This document shows positions 10,142-22,012 of a DNA stretch of 64,000 nt, one piece after another; within the stretch, counting starts at the first letter, position 1, and each line of letters opens with the position of its first letter. The stretch is from Corylus avellana (taxonomy: Eukaryota; Streptophyta; Magnoliopsida; Fagales; Betulaceae): assembly GCF_901000735.1 (NCBI RefSeq), contig NC_081544.1:26530095-26594094 (forward strand), in the 5' to 3' direction. Both the position numbers and the translations under genes were made by a program. The notes below the pieces were generated by a model. It saw nothing but the letters and a program-made list of their open reading frames with translations, was not told the DNA's origin and made no database searches.

Positions 10142-13100
10142 ATGGCTGCTGCACAGGCTCAGAGTTGGGTTGGAGAAAGTGGTGGTCTACTAAGCAACCC
10201 AAAACGCATGGAAGCTTCTCTGATGGAAGCTGGAGCACGTCTTCTTGTTACTAGCTTCCTTGGACGTTATATCTCTACTGGATCTTTAATGTGAGTATAC
10301 AAGATCTTGTTGCAGTATATAGAATCATACTGATAATTAAGTATATATTAAAGTATATCATCATTCATCGTCAAGAGCACTTAATTAGATATCCTAATCA
10401 CAAGAGGGTACGTATACGTATGTAATTTATTTTTCGAGTTTGCACTTACAAATGTTGTGTTCAAAAATAATTTAACATGATATCAAAGTTAAAGGTTCTC
10501 GATTAAAACTTTGACTCTGTCATTCACTTTTCATCACCTCACATTTCAATTAAATATTTTACGTGATGGAATAAATGGTGATTTAAACACAACTTAAGAC
10601 ACATATTTTGAACTATGAAATTCGCCAACGTGCAAAACACTATTTGGCACACATACATCAACACCTTACCCCGCCTACCTTGCAAGCAGGTAGGTGGGAT
10701 ACTTCCACCTTTTTGAATAGCTAAAATGACTATTTGCTGTTGAAAATGTTCTTAGTATATACTTTTAACCGTCACCGTCGCAACTACTACCTAACTATAT
10801 ATGTTTGAGTCTCATCATTGAGTCAATTGATAAACTCTGTCTTGTCGTCATGCAGTTTGATGGAGGAAGGGGGCACAATATTTACTTTTGAAGGAAACAA
10901 GAGAAAATCTTCTCTAAAATTTGTTCTTAAAGTTCATAGGCCCCAATTTTACTGGAAGGTATGTACAGTGTTAACATAATTTGGAATGTACAATAAATAA
11001 ATAAAAGGGGAAAGTCTACGTAACCTCCCCCCCCCCCCAACAAACTACCAAAAATTGTCAAAGTTTCCCCAATGACGAAACTGCCCCTAGTAAAATAAAA
11101 CAAAAAATACTACAACTTCTAAAAAACACCTTTAACTAAAAAAAAAAAAAAATCCAAAGGGTGGCAATTTTTTTTAAAAGAAAAATCATTTTTATAAGAA
11201 AAAAATCAAAAAAAAAAAATCGATTTTTTTTGTTATAAAAATTGAAAATTTCGTTTTTTTTTTGGTTTTATAACTTTTTAAAATAAAAATTTCCATTCTA
11301 AAAATGTCCCTCCCTCCCAACTACCAAAAATTGTAAATGTTCCCCCAATGACGAAACTACCCTTAGTAAAATAAAAGCAAAAAATACTAAAACTTCTAGA
11401 AAAAACCTTTAACTTAAAAATTAAAAAAAAAAAATCCAAAGGGTGGCAAATTTGTTTTTTTTTTTTTTAAAAAAAAAAAATCACTTTTATAAGAAAAAAA
11501 ATTAAAAGAATTTTGATTTTTTTTTTTTGGGTTTTATAACTTTTTAAAATAAAAATTTCCGTTCTAAAAAAAAAAATATTCATTTTTTTTTAAAAAAAAT
11601 CGTTTAAAAAAATCATTTAAAATTTATTTTTTAAAAAAGTTGTTATTTTTAAATTTTATTTTATTTTTTATTTTTTGAATTTATGGAGTTATTTTTGTCT
11701 TATTGAGAAATATATATTTGGGCATTTTTATCTTTTTGTTAGCCTTACCGGGGACATTGACAAAGTTTTGGTGGTTTAGGAAGAACATTGTCACAATTGA
11801 AAGGTTGGGGGAACACATTGTCAATTGGGTGGTAGTTTAAGGGGTATGTAGACTTTACCCTAAATAAAATAATTAGCCGCGCATTATATATATTGGCATT
11901 TAAAATTTAAATCATTCATTGTATTTCAGAATTTTCTCACCATCACTGAAGAGCGATAGATTGTGTTTTGATGATCAGGTCATGACAAGGGCTGATTTAG
12001 GCCTTGCAAGTGCATACATTGATGGCGATTTTTCTTTCACGGATAAAAACGATGATCTTTTGAATCTTTTTATGGTAAGATGATTGATCTGATCAGTCGA
12101 GGATCAATCTCAAAATAGAAATGTTCCAAGCCAATACAAAGTTTCTTCTTGTTTTTTTTTTTTTTTTTTTTTTTTCATATCTACTTCCTCAGAATCTGCC
12201 TTGGAGATTTGTTTGGCAGATTTTCATTGCAAGCAGAGATTCAAATTCCTCTGCCTCAAAATTGAATAAGAGAAGGTATATATATATTGCAACTGGATAG
12301 TGAGATTACTGTTTAGTCATCACATCTCCTCAATTGCATTCATCTTTTGTTGGCTTTAGGGGCTGGTGGACACCGGTGCTATTCACAGCTGGTTTAGCAT
12401 CTGCAACATACTTTTTCGCTCATTTTCTAAGGCAAAATACTCTTCGACAGGCTCGCACGAACATCTCTCGTCACTATGAGCTGGTATAAAATTGTTTCCT
12501 GTAAATTCCTTGCCTATAGATTTCTTTGCAAAAGCCTAGAAGGACCATTAATTAGTAAGTATTTGTGTGAACATGTGCTTATGTACACAAAGATGGTCAC
12601 AAAAAGTACGTAAATGTTTATGCGTGTGTGTACTATCACGCAAGCATAGGTCTGAACGAATCACCTGAAGTCGATTTGAACTTTGATCCCCGAAATAAGA
12701 ACAGTTTGAATTTACGGGAAAGTGTTAGATTACTGTTACACTCTTTGATGTAACACTAAAAATTAACATTAGATTTTGAATAGATCATTATTAAATTTAT
12801 GATCTAATTGTGATTTTTAGTGTCATGTTAGAGAATATGCATTTCGAAGTATGGAAATATTGGGAGAGTGTGGAGCATTTATGAATGACTTACCCAGAAC
12901 GTTATTTGTTAGAATCTTTATTAATTGAAGTCCATAAAAAAGATGTCAATTGGGGTTCGCTTTACCAATTAGGACTTATTGTATTGATTACTGATTCAGT
13001 ATAAAACAAGGAGAAGCTTATAAATCATCTTTGTGTGTTTCTAGAGCAATGAGCTTTTTGCTCTGTTCTTGGGGGAATCAATGCAATACTCCTGTGCTGT

Positions 13101-16100
13101 ATTTAAGGTCAGGTTCACAACCTTTTGATGATTCACTGTTCGACAACGCATCAATTTCTAAACATCAAATCTTTAGCTTTAATAAATTTATCTGTGTATT
13201 AAAACACTTCTCAGAAGGAAGATGAAGACTTGAATGTTGCACAGCTGAGAAAAATCTCACTTTTGATAGAAAAGGTGCGTCTTTACTGTTTCTAAAATCA
13301 TCTGTTATCCCAAAAACTAAAACTTTAAATACTTTAACATTCTTTCTCGTACGTGGGCTTAAACTTATACAGTTAGATTACAAATTCCAAAACTTCTGGT
13401 AACTGTAAGCTATTTATTCTTCTTTACTTGCACTTTCAATTAACACAGGCAAGAATTGATGAGAAGCATGAAGTTCTTGAAATTGGGTGTGGTTGGGGAA
13501 TATTTGCTATTCAAGTTGTCAAACAAACTGGATGCAAATACACTGGCATCACTCTGTCAGAAGAGCAATTGAAATTTGCAGAAAAGAAAGTAAAAGATGC
13601 TGGCCTTCAGGTATTTTCATGAATTTTTTGCTTTAAAAGCATATATTATGGGTATTGAATACAAGAAATATTCTTAATCAACTCTGCTTTCAGGACAACA
13701 TTAGATTTCTTCTTTGCGACTACCGCCAATTGCCTGATACCTACAAATATGACAGAATTATATCCTGGTGAGTTTCTTTGCAGGAAAATCTTTCATTTGG
13801 CAATAATGATTCCAGCAATACCATGATCTTCAATTGATATAATTTTTCAGTGAGATGATCGAACATGTCGGCCATGAATTTATGGAGGAGTTTTTCGGTT
13901 GCTGTGAATCAGTCTTAGCAGAAGACGGGGTTGTTGTTCTGCAGGTGGTTCTGTCTCATTTCTTGTTTGATTATAATGTCTTGGTTGCAAAATGCCCTGC
14001 TCTTTGTCACACTTTTGTGGGTTTAATTTGAATAATTTGCTAACAATTAAAGCTGGTTGATCTCTTGTTAGTTCTCATCGCTACCAGATGAACGTTATGA
14101 ACAGTACAGGAAAAGTTCAGATTTTATAAAGGAATATATTTTTCCTGGTTGTTGTGTGCCGTCATTAAGCAGGATAATATCAGCCATTGCTGCTGCATCC
14201 AGGTTCAGGTATAGGTTTATTGCTTGGTGTTACTATTTATTTATCTCTAAAATTAATAGAAACTCTGTAATTGCAGTGTGGAGCACGTGGAGAACATAGG
14301 GAATCATTACTACCAAACACTCAGATCTTGGAGAAAAAATTTCATGGAGAACCAGAGGTATGAAAAATGATCATGCACTTCATTCCCCAGGCTTCATCTC
14401 AAAACAATTTTTTTTTTAAATGAATAAGAAACATTTTGAACAATTCTTTAAAAATAAAACCACTTCGAGGGACAGCCAATTCCAAAGATATCCACTATAA
14501 AAGATTTTGTGTTATAGTTTGATCAGACTTACAAGACCTTTTGTAACTACCAAGACTCGATATAGAACTCCGGCAAATGACCCATTCACCTCCCACCGCA
14601 GTGGCCCAAGAGCCTCAGGCATTCTCTAGAAGGATCACCTTTACGAACAAACCTCGTCCACTTCAACTTGGCCAAAACTCTGGTGGCTGTAGACTCTTTT
14701 GTGGTTTGGATGATCATGAAAAAATGAGAAGTATTGAAACTATTTAGAATCAAGGGTGCTAAGAAACCTCTACAAGAATAATGAAAAATAGCATCTATTA
14801 CTTTTGAAAGTTGTGGCTTGTGAGGCTTATATAAGTGGGAGAAAACTGAAGTTTTTCTGCTATGCAGACTGGGGTTTTAAACAATCTGGCCTAGTTTTGT
14901 TCGAATAAGCTTTAGGGTTTCAAAGAAACAAACAATTTTGTTCGAATGGGATATAAAAAAAAATCTTCAAACAAATCTCCTAGGTTTTAGTACTAGCACG
15001 TTATGCATCATCTTGTTCGAACAAGACTCTCTGTACTAGATTTTTAGACTTTTGTTGACAACTCGTTTTATATGAAATATAAAATTATAACCCTTTGAAT
15101 CAGCTTTCCAAAGCCACAAAGCATAAACATCTCATGTCGAAATAAAAGGTTTTGGTTGTTTTACTCGAACTACGTCTTTGGTAGACAACATTCATAAATT
15201 TGAATTATTCATGTCTTGGACAACTTTTACAATGACTTAATCGGTAACATAAACATTACAACCCAAATACCATATTTTGACACATGAATTCTCCAACACA
15301 AAAATAAAACCTAACAAAGAAGATATAAGGGAAGAGCAGCTTTGGTGAAATTACCAGGCAAAGAATCCCAATTAATAATCTACAAGTAGACTGATAAGAG
15401 GACCTTCACATCCATTGTTGCATTCTCCCACCCATTTTTGCAATGCTCCCCGGCCATGTTAACTTTATAGTAGAATAGAGTAGATGAAAGGGGATAAGTT
15501 TGTTATGGGAATTTGTAGTTGAAAAGATATTGTAAATCTGATCACTATTTTAAGCCAATGATTTTGATGGGTTGAATTAATGTTAATTACATTTTCAGGG
15601 AAATCCTTGCTCTTGGCTTTGATGAAAAATTCATACGGACGTGGGAATATTACTTTGACTATTGTGCTGCTGGTTTTAAAACATGTACACTTGGAAACTA
15701 TCAGGTATATATATATATATATATATGTTTCCTTACAAAAGAACCAATTTACTCATGTGATATGCTATGAAAACCACATTGCTTTTGAATCGTTGAGATA
15801 ATTAAATGAGAAAAAGTACACAATTAACTTATTTATTGCATATATAAAGTAAATTTCCTTATTGTTTATTTTTTCCACAAACCCATACTTATTATTGTTG
15901 AGATAACTTGAATTTTAAACAATCTAATCTTGAATCCACATGTTTGTCTAATATAATACGTATATACATTCATCACACGCACACACATATATAAACACAC
16001 ACAAATACACATATATCTATATCAAAACTCACAATTACAATAATTTAAGCTATAACAAAGACAATTCATTTTTATCTTTTTAGATACTTAGGATATTCTC

Positions 16101-16356
16101 ATTACATAAAAATAATAATAAAAATAAAGTTATACGAGTTTACTTAGCCAAGCTAATCTGAAGGAATTTCAAGCCTGATCCTACTTGCGAGTTGCTGTGT
16201 TCATTCACAAACCCTATCTTTATATATCTTATATTTGATCCTAGAACTCTTCATATATATTCTTACCTTCAATCCACAATGCAGGTTGTATTCACACGTC
16301 CTGGCAATGTTGCTGCATTTGGAAATCCATATCAAAGTTTGCGTTGGGGATTTTAG
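10142..16356 (+). CDS. Cyclopropane-fatty-acyl-phospholipid synthase-like protein, methyltransferase half only
   Basis: Exons by frame and GT-AG: 10142-10290, 10856-10958, 11979-12074, 12220-12275, 12360-12483, 13045-13107, 13215-13274, 13449-13610, 13694-13767, 13851-13944, 14072-14208, 14277-14357, 15599-15704, 16285-16356. They join without a stop to 458 residues. The SAM-binding loop LEIGCGWG is at about 227-234, TGITLSEEQ follows it, and CEMIEHVGH is at about 296-304; DERYEQYRKSSDFIKEYIFPG and EYYFDYCAAGF are further family signatures. The enzyme family adds a SAM-derived methylene bridge to a phospholipid acyl double bond. Plant members usually carry an N-terminal FAD oxidase domain, which is absent here. 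Reading upstream of 10142 needs a one-base shift at the AAA near 10132-10134 ('ctcaaaggctgg'), so the start given is the first ATG after that shift. The C-terminus ends early through a deletion of about 40 bp relative to copy B. Homology is sure; activity is uncertain, and it may be a recent pseudogene. Confidence 0.75.
11007..11860. mobile_element. Mutator-like foldback element in an intron of the CFA-like gene
   Basis: The 854-bp element has ends GGGGAAAGTCTACGTAACC and, inverted, GGGTAAAGTCTACATACCC. Perfect 9-bp direct repeats TAAATAAAA lie at 10998-11006 and 11861-11869. The interior is A/T-run rich with an internal near-duplication ('atgacgaaactgcccctagt' and a diverged second copy). 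It lies between exons 2 and 3. The corresponding intron of the duplicated pseudogene (near 24310) has no insertion, so the element arrived after the duplication. Confidence 0.85.
14358..15598. other. Long intron of the CFA-like gene
   Basis: This 1.24-kb intron lies between the exons ending MENQ and starting EILALGFDEK. It contains roughly 700 bp (14.6-15.3 kb) with 'ttgttcgaa' repeated several times and no counterpart in the duplicated copy, so it is probably an insertion of unknown type. No coding sequence was recognised. Confidence 0.45.
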
Positions 16357-17745
16357 TGGCAGGAGTTCATGATCACCCTCTTCCTGGCGGAGCAAAGATT
16401 GAAATACTCATGCTATATATGGCTCATTGATTTTTACTTGATATACTATAATTTTCTAAGTATAAAATGATGAACTATGGCTTCTTCTGAAGTTTGTAAC
16501 AAAATGATGAATAATATGACTCCACGAATAATCCAACTCGTTTCCTATTCAATCGGATAAAAGTGGCAATGAGATATTCGTGTAGTTTTCTCTACATTTG
16601 CGCAATTGTAGAGAAAACTACACGATTAAGGGACCTATTGATGGATTTCTATTTTAATTAATAACTTAAAAATTACATATCTACTATAATATCCAGATTG
16701 GTTAAGGGTTTTTTTGGGTGAAAATATATATATTGCATCTTACGTGTGGTGGGATACTGACTAAGGGCCTGTTTGGAATTGCGTTAGATAGTTTAAAAAA
16801 ATACTTTTTGTACTTTAAAAGTTGTCCCAAACAAAAGCTAGTCTAGTGGTCTATTTGGTAAAAAATTTTAAAAGTACCTTTTTATTGTTTTTGCTTTAAA
16901 AATTGTCAAAATACACTTTTAGCAAAAACTTAAATATGAAGCTTTTGCTAAAATGCGTTTTTTTACTTAAAAAATCTATTTCTCAAACACAATCTTAAAC
17001 ATACTCTATAAACATTCATAATAGGCATTTTATATTTAGTATTTTCCTAAACATTTACCCGAACTCATAAAACCCGAACTCATAAAAATACCCATTTAAC
17101 AAGCTCTCTTCTGTCTTTTATATTTAACTATTGGGCAAGAGCTAGCCAAAAGCTAAAGAATTATTTTATTAATGCTTACAAAAAGAATGCTACTCATGTG
17201 TTACAATTTAATTTCATGGGTATTGAAGGATGCAAACTATAATATGTCAGATTCTTGCTTTCTAAATATCTAGAAATGTAACCGCTTGCATCCTTTAAAA
17301 ATTTAAAGAATTGGATAGAAGGAGGTATCCTAAAGAATGAAACCATATATTTGCACAGTTTTTGGTTTTTTGCACACAATATCAATCCATATATATCATG
17401 AACATCAAGTCTACAACAAGTATCACCATTCTCCCCTCACTAATATATTGAAATTTTGAAACAATTAAACCAAAATTAATAACAATAATAAAGAGCTTCT
17501 TCATAAGAGATATCTGAATGACTTTCAAATGGAGACTTCATACAATATATATATTTTTGAAAATAGGCAAACTAGGTGACACAAATGTACGTGATATATA
17601 GTAGTTTTAAGCTAGCGTTTTCTATGTTAAGTTGTTTGTTAATTATTTTTCTTTTTTGCCAAAATGCTAAAAAGCATTAACAAACGAACCCATAGCTTGA
17701 ATGTTGAGTAGTACGCTTTTCATGCAGGCCAGATTGTTGCCTTGC
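16357..17745. other. Interval between CFA-like gene and S1-homologue, unit A
   Basis: It contains the 3' flank of the CFA-like gene ('atggcttctt...gtttgtaacaaaatgatgaa'), which recurs near 26.9 and 30.3 kb, and a MITE-like stretch at about 16.76-17.0 kb starting GGGCCTGTTTGG. At 17.16-17.4 kb there is sequence shared with 28.17-28.35 kb downstream of the second S1-homologue. No further gene was seen. Confidence 0.6.
16579..16624. repeat. Near-perfect hairpin in the 3' flank of the CFA-like gene
   Basis: CGTGTAGTTTTCTCTACA at 16579-16596 is followed after ten bases by its exact reverse complement at 16607-16624, and the spacer TTTGCGCAAT is itself nearly palindromic. The equivalent position downstream of the duplicated pseudogene (near 26.99 kb) lacks it. 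Confidence 0.85.
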
Positions 17746-18168
17746 CTACCATATGATATCATAGTGGGTGCATTCATAGTCCTTTGCGTCAGTGTATAAT
17801 ACACATGCACCAGTAGTTTTAATCTGCCAATTGTAATTAGGGCCCTTACTCATGTCTCTACTATAGTCGTAGATGTCAAAAGTGTAGTTTTGATCTTGCC
17901 AATAAAATCTACAGTAGAATTTTGTAGTCCCCCAAAAGTTTGGTTTAAAAGTGAACACGAAGAAGCCATGTTCTACGAGTTTGTGGGAGCCAATATCGTC
18001 GTTCTTTGATTTGCAGCTAAAGGTAAGATCCCAGCCATGACCTACCTCATTGCTGATGTTGACGAACACTCGGTGATGTATCCCAATTGCTGCAGCACCA
18101 TTCAAACTAGTCATAAACCACACAACCCACAATAGTAGCAGCACAACATTTCTACTTAGTGAGATCAT
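17746..18168 (-). CDS. Plant self-incompatibility S1-type protein homologue (SPH), copy A
   Basis: A single-exon reading frame of 140 residues. Residues 1-26 form a signal peptide (ISLSRNVVLLLLWVVWFM then a small-residue stretch GAAA), so the product should be secreted. The mature part has the S1-family pattern: VFVNI near its start, four cysteines (CKSK, FYCRF, GACVLY, YECTHYD) and the central FKPNFWGTTKFYC. S1/SPH proteins are small secreted plant proteins; the poppy founder is a stigma ligand in self-incompatibility, while most homologues have no known role. An upstream in-frame ATG at 18276 would add 36 residues, but the start chosen gives exactly the same length as copy B and puts the signal peptide at the N-terminus. 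It lies 1.4 kb downstream of the CFA-like gene, on the opposite strand, and both are repeated in unit B. Confidence 0.88.
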   Translation of the reverse strand: MISLSRNVVLLLLWVVWFMTSLNGAAAIGIHHRVFVNISNEVGHGWDLTFSCKSKNDDIGSHKLVEHGFFVFTFKPNFWGTTKFYCRFYWQDQNYTFDIYDYSRDMSKGPNYNWQIKTTGACVLYTDAKDYECTHYDIIW

Positions 18169-18237
18169 GTTAATTTGTTTGCAGTAATAAGAGAAATCTG
18201 AGTGACTTTTAAGAGATCTCCCCGAACTATATTTATG

Positions 18238-18256
18238 TACATATAGTGGGTGGAGA
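18238..18256 (-). promoter_or_regulatory. Candidate TATA region of SPH copy A
   Basis: On the minus strand the sequence reads CCACCCACTATATGTACATA, about 75-85 bases before the chosen ATG. The CACCCACTATAT block is conserved upstream of copy B, which supports a core-promoter role. This is inference from spacing and conservation only. Confidence 0.4.
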
Positions 18257-18299
18257 TTATAGGCTGAAGACATCAATTAAATACTATTTGAAGGAAATA

Positions 18300-21039
18300 T
18301 GAACGAATCAACCTAGTGAATATCAAGTTTACTTGCTAAAAAAAGGATGTTCAGTTAGTTTATATTTAAATTTGCTAATTTAATACATATCCACCTGAAT
18401 ACCTTGTTTACTTGCAAAAAAAAAATTGCTGATTTAATAGTTATCTCAATAACAAATATACTATTTTAAGTGTTTTGTTGTGAATTTGTTTCTTTAGACA
18501 GCTTTAATTAACCATTTATCTAATGTGAATGTGGCTTCACTGCAGAAAAAATGGAGACTTTCTCAGCACCCAAACACCACCGGGCAAATGTCAAGCAAAG
18601 GCCGGGCCAAATGTCCTAGCATTTGTTTTGTTGCGGTTTGAAGCATTGGGTGTTGCATGAAAAAGATTGTAAACCCAAGTGCAGGCTATTGCAAATAATA
18701 AATTCTCAATGAGACGGAAGTCGATCTACAGGGAATAGTAGACACTCAAGTAAAATTTATATTATCGTGGAAAAAAATAAAATGACTCGGTTGTTGTTTT
18801 CCACTAAAAAGTGAAGCAATGGAGTGATTGAATTAACTAAACTAAATTAATTAAAATAGAATTCAAAGAAAAGTTAATAGGAAAAGCACTAGGACTTCAA
18901 GGATCCGGCCACCTAACATCCTTTTTACATGTTCTTGAAATATATGTATTTTGTAAGGGAAAAAAATCACATACTCCCTTCAAACTATTACATAATTGAC
19001 AATGTCTCTTCCAAAACTTTCAATTAGGATAATGTCCACCCCAAATTATCAAAACGTTGTCGATGTAAACCCTCCCCCTCAAAGCTAGAAAAAAGACATG
19101 GCCATAAATTTTTTAATAAGACAAAAATATCCTTGTAAATTAAAAATAAAATAAAATAAAAAACGAAAAAAATCCATGGGTGGTTTCGGCCACCCCAAGG
19201 AAAATCTGCTATTTAAAAACTTTAGTTAATTTGTATAGAGCCTAATTATTCCAAGCTCTTATAACTGAGTAGACGTTGCGTCTTCCGTATATCTGATCTA
19301 TAACTCAACAAATTTTAATTTGTTTGTTGCACACTACTTTTTGCTTTTCACTACCACATCAATATAGTTATATGATAATCGTATGAGAGTTTCCTAAATA
19401 ACGTTACTCTTGCCAAATATATTCCTTCAAGGTTCATAAATCATAACCCACTAAATCAACATAACTCATCTCCACAAAATAAATCACAAGAAAAATCATA
19501 ATATCAAAAGTTTGTTTTCTTTGATAACATACTTTTATTTTTATTTTATTAAGAGTATTTTCATCATTAAGAAACATTGACAATATAGATTCTAAAATGA
19601 CTTAGACTTCTATATTAATAGATTTCTATGTCAATTGATAACTTAGACTTGAACAAAATTTCCTACTTCAACCTAAATTGAAAGTGCAATGTAACCGAAT
19701 ATGCTCAACTGCATTTTTAAAATCTTGTTTTCATTCACTGCATTTTAAAATTACTATTTTCCTAAACCGTATATTTTGAAACTGTGCTAAACCAACAAAC
19801 ACTTAACCACGTTGTCAGATACTATATTCTCAACATCTTGCAGTATGCCATGTACTCGACCCTATTATTGTTCTCTATACATTTAAGGAGTACAAAAAAA
19901 ATAAATAAAAGGAAGAACCATAGAATCAATATTTAAGTAAAAACTATATTGGTCAATTTTAACTTAAAATTTTGAAAGATGATATTAGAATTAGGCACTA
20001 GGGCTCATATTAATGGTGAATTTATTAAGCAATCTAGCTAGTTTTTCACTAGAAAACTTTTTCAATTTATTCTTAGACATGTGAAGTTCATTTTCTAGTG
20101 ACTTGATTTTCTCATTAAGCATGCAATTATCATATTTCAATTGACCAACCAAAGCATGTGAATTAGAGAGTTTAACAATCAAAGCCTATTTGTCGTGCTC
20201 AACATCATTAAGTTTTTTAAAGGTCAATTTCTTCAATTTTTTCAATTTAGTGCATTCTTTATGGTTCACTCTTTCATTTCACCAATTATTTTCAAAACAA
20301 GCCCAAAACACTAAAAACCAACACAAATTATTTTCAAAATTATTTAAAATAGACCCTAATAGAGACTTAAAGAAGGCCCAAAATGCTCATTACCTAATAT
20401 GCGGACAACGGATAATGACTGTGCGAATGTAGTTAGTAAAAACATGATGTGGCTAGTGTAGATATCTAAAAGTGATATTTACGTTTTTCAAATGTGGTTG
20501 AGGATATTGCCAAATAAATGCAATGTACACCCATAGTAAAAATTGTTTAATTTTCTAATTTTCTAAATTTAGAAGATATCCTAATAAATTTTGCTAATAT
20601 TATTAAAGAACAATTTTGTGAGAGCCAAAAATTTAAGATAATGCTAATTTTTTGCTATCCAAACTAAAATTATGCAATGTTTGTCATTTTGAAAAATAAA
20701 TGTTTTGTTTTCATCTTTTGCTTATCTCTTGTCAATCTCTGTATAAAAGATAGACAAATTTATCATTGAATCTATATAATCTACATTTAGGTCCCATCAA
20801 TTTAATGGTTAATTTAAAAGAGATAGATCCATAAAACATCTCTCTTTTGAAGTCAAAAACATTTTGGTAAAGATTTCGTAACAATCACAACTAAGATTTG
20901 GTTAAGGTCAAATATATATATATATTCATTGATTCACGTTTTTCAAATGATTTGTCACATGCCATGTTGTCATCTAGCTGGCCAGTCTAACTTTGGATGT
21001 CATTTTGTCATCTATATACGCCAGTTGTTGACATTTTCT
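18300..21039. other. Gene-free interval with fragments of dispersed repeats
   Basis: The block at 18.86-18.93 kb ('caaagaaaagttaatag' and following) recurs at 29.90-29.97 kb, extending the A/B duplication past the S1-homologue. The stretch 18.95-19.22 kb resembles one end of a Mutator-like foldback ('gacaatgtctcttccaaaac') ending in a GGTGGTTTCGGCCACC hairpin. 20.70-21.07 kb resembles the left edge of the window. No genes were recognised; the 60-80-codon frames are AT-rich shadows. Confidence 0.55.
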
Positions 21040-21549
21040 CTAATCCCAACTTTGGATGCGTATGAATAACTTTTTCCATTCAATAATTAAGAAAGTAGAA
21101 ATTGTTCTAACAAAGATACAATTTGAAATTTCTTCCGACCTGATCTTATTTATAATTTGTTTAACTACAGCCTTAGTTACTTCATATGCCACGGAATTTG
21201 TAATATGCCAATTAGACAAAGTTATGGTAATACGTATGTCCTCCACTAACTATCCAAATTTACTCCATCTTCGACATGTAAAGTTCAAAGCATTTACCAT
21301 TTGAAGAGTGTCTCCTTCTAAGATAATTTGTTGAAGCCCTAAATCTATACTAAACACAACTGCCTAAAATGCTACCAAAGCTTCCTTTGCTGCCAATTCT
21401 AATTTTTTCATTTTAGTCAAACTTCTTGCTGCATTCACGTGCTCCTTAAAATCACGCACAATGAAACTTATGCCCATACGCCCATTAATTGTATCCATTG
21501 CAGCATCCCAATTCACCTTGTATTTGCCTTTGTGAGGAGGTTTCCACAT
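21040..21549 (-). pseudogene. Broken RNase H domain of a LINE-type retrotransposon
   Basis: On the minus strand from 21549 the frame reads WKPPHKGKYKVNWDAA...GMGISFIVRDF...AAKEALVAF, then a TAG stop, then AVVFSIDLGLQQIILEGD, NAL, a second stop, and LVEDIRITITLSNWHI. This order (K-x-N-W-D-A, a G-x-G-region, E-A-x-A, E-G-D) is that of the RNase H-like domain seen at the end of plant non-LTR retrotransposon polyproteins and related domesticated proteins. The two in-frame stops and the lack of any reverse transcriptase around it make it a dead fragment. It lies between the two CFA/S1-homologue units. Confidence 0.75.
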
Positions 21550-22012
21550 GAATTTGAGGAATTCAAAGCACTATGCTTCTTTGAAACCAAATTTTCCTTC
21601 AAATCCCTATAAATAATTCAAATTCCACGAAGTCACATGTGATCACGGTATGGTACTGTCAATTTATGTTTATTAACTATCTTGTTGAGAAAATTAGTGA
21701 TGAGTCAATCCCTATAGTGTAAGACAATACAAAGATGCAGAGTGATTAAGGATGAGCTAAAAGCTCTTAATAGGTCCATAGTCCCTGCCTGTTGGGATGG
21801 GGTATTCCCTGCATACACTCTTGATGGATACCACCTATATGAGTGTGGATGTGCTATCTCCTATGAGACTTGGGTAGGTCTCTAGAACGCTCATAAAAGC
21901 CATTTTATGGTGTAACAACAAAAGATGCAGAATGAGTAAGGATGAGTTTAAAACTCTTAATGGGTCCATAGTCTCTACTTGTTGGGATAGGGTGTTCTCT
22001 GCACACATTCTT

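Noticed and set aside
13428..13622. Stand-alone 64-codon methyltransferase peptide
   Set aside because: It is only exon 8 of the CFA-like gene with intron bases at both ends; the ATG lies in the intron.
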